This document shows positions 63,085 to 64,000 of a stretch of DNA of 64,000 nt, piece by piece. Under the pieces are notes generated by a model, which was not told where the DNA came from, searched no databases, and saw only the letters and a list, made by a program, of their open reading frames with translations. The DNA is taken from the NCBI RefSeq assembly GCF_018812025.1, contig NC_063058.1, positions 21,099,797 through 21,163,796 of the forward strand. Reading direction: 5' to 3'. Source of the stretch: Megalobrama amblycephala. Taxonomy: Eukaryota > Chordata > Actinopteri > Cypriniformes > Xenocyprididae. How positions within the stretch are numbered: the stretch's first letter is position 1; each line of letters starts with the position of its first letter. The position numbers were made by a program, and so were the translations under genes.

Positions 63085-63844
63085 TACATGATCTATACTT
63101 GGAAAATACATGTAATTTAACCTGTCCTCAGCATGAGATCACAATGTAAAATTGCCAAACAACGTGTTTAAAAATGCAACAAATTCAAAAATATACATTT
63201 AAATTGAAAGGCAGAGAATTGTAATATATCAAATAATACAAAAAGTAAGTCTTGAAAAAAATTTTCCATAAAAAAAATGCCTATCAAAGCTGTGTCCTCA
63301 CTTTGCGTCAATTCCGTCCGAATTTTTTATAATTCTAAATAAATCAGGCAATGTCATGGTCAACTTCATCTCTGAGGACACTTTTCCTTTTTCCTGCTCA
63401 TTGTGGATCTCACAGTAGGACACATAGTCCTGGAGGTTTTATATTTTTTAAATTTTATACAAACAATGTTGAAGTCTCTGCGGTCACAGCTTTAACACGT
63501 CAACTCCGTCACCCCAGTGTATTAGTTTCTGTAAATCGTGGGATAAATTTTGTCTTAATAAACATATCAAAAATGCCATCTACAACTGAGAAAGAAAACA
63601 AAATTGCTCCACTGCACAACATGTGGTTAAGGTGGAAAAATATTCAGTTTTGTCAACTCAGACGTCAACTTTGTCAGGTTTTATGTCTGATGATTGACAA
63701 GTGCTCTCAAAAAGTCTATATAATATTAATGGTTTTTTTTTGTTGTTTTTTTTTGCATATGGGGAATTCCTCTAATGTTGTTTCATGATTCTATTTACAT
63801 ATACTGTATATTTGGCCCCAGCTGGACTGTCAACAGCATCAGTA

Positions 63845-64000
63845 TTTGTCAGCTTCATCAGTTTTGTCAGCTCCGTCAGTATTCGTCAACTCCGTCAGTA
63901 TTCGTCAACTCCGTCAGTATTCGTCAACTCCGCCAGTTGTTGTCAACTCCTCCAGTTGTTGTCAACCCCGCCAGTTGTTGTCAACTCTGTCAGTATTCGT
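63845..64000. repeat. 19-bp minisatellite, runs off the window
   Basis: GTCAGTATTCGTCAACTCC units start at 63875, 63894, 63913 and 63932 with exact 19-bp steps, then variants GCCAGTTGTTGTCAACTCC up to the window end. Diverged GTCAACTCCGTC motifs are also scattered at 63300-63670. Confidence 0.9.

Overview
The window is vertebrate nuclear DNA, almost certainly from a teleost and probably a cyprinid (inference from AT-rich introns, many short terminal-inverted-repeat elements of types common in cyprinid genomes, Tc1-like transposons and a tRNA-derived SINE). It is nearly all intron and transposon. The only host coding sequence I can support is two minus-strand exons of immp2l, the catalytic subunit 2 of the mitochondrial inner membrane peptidase: the first coding exon at 60027-60161 (ATG, membrane anchor, catalytic-serine motif) and the next at 57299-57402, separated by a 2.6 kb intron. 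Everything below 57299 is then the start of the following immp2l intron, and everything above 60161 lies upstream of the start codon. This fits the very large introns of this gene in other vertebrates.

Layout. 1-8.8 kb: intron with a CpG-rich dispersed repeat, a Tc1/mariner-type MITE, a hAT-type MITE with a perfect 8-bp target duplication, one full and one partial copy of a TTAA-flanked ~950-bp element (family A), and a large (AT)n tract. 8.9-10.5 kb: a dimeric 113-bp minisatellite, a piece of which reappears inside another repeat at 11.7 kb. 12.6-15.4 kb: family A again and the second CpG-rich repeat. 19.25-21.05 kb: a TTAA/GTTCACCC element (family B) whose interior is an 83-bp CpG-rich minisatellite with higher-order structure. 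22.5-24.3 kb: two palindromic elements sharing one TTAA, then a Harbinger-like MITE. 25.4-27.1 kb: family A fragment and an inverted duplication carrying a decayed THAP-like domain. 28.2-33.3 kb: family A copies, a tandem array interrupted by a hAT-like element, and more TTAA elements. 34.4-35.9 kb: a 79-bp array split by a family B element abutting a piggyBac-like MITE. 37.9-41.1 kb: hAT-type MITEs, a CA/TG inverted microsatellite and a TA-flanked palindrome nested in an older repeat. 43.2-47.5 kb: more family B pieces, a dimeric ~155-bp AT-rich array and a second copy of the older repeat. 48.7-50.4 kb: a hAT-type element with a perfect TSD containing a nested family A copy. 52.3 kb: a 98-bp (AT)n. 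54.95-56.18 kb and 61.50-63.08 kb: two Tc1-like transposons, the first with a frameshift and a stop, the second with a single nonsense codon in an otherwise open transposase. The window ends in a 19-bp minisatellite.

The genes do not form a pathway. What the window shows best is the layering of transposition and tandem expansion in one large intron: TTAA-flanked elements dominate, several sit end to end on one shared TTAA, and several interrupt tandem arrays or older transposons, so relative ages can be read from the nesting. I saw no retrovirus, LINE reverse transcriptase, rRNA, CRISPR array or operon-type organisation.
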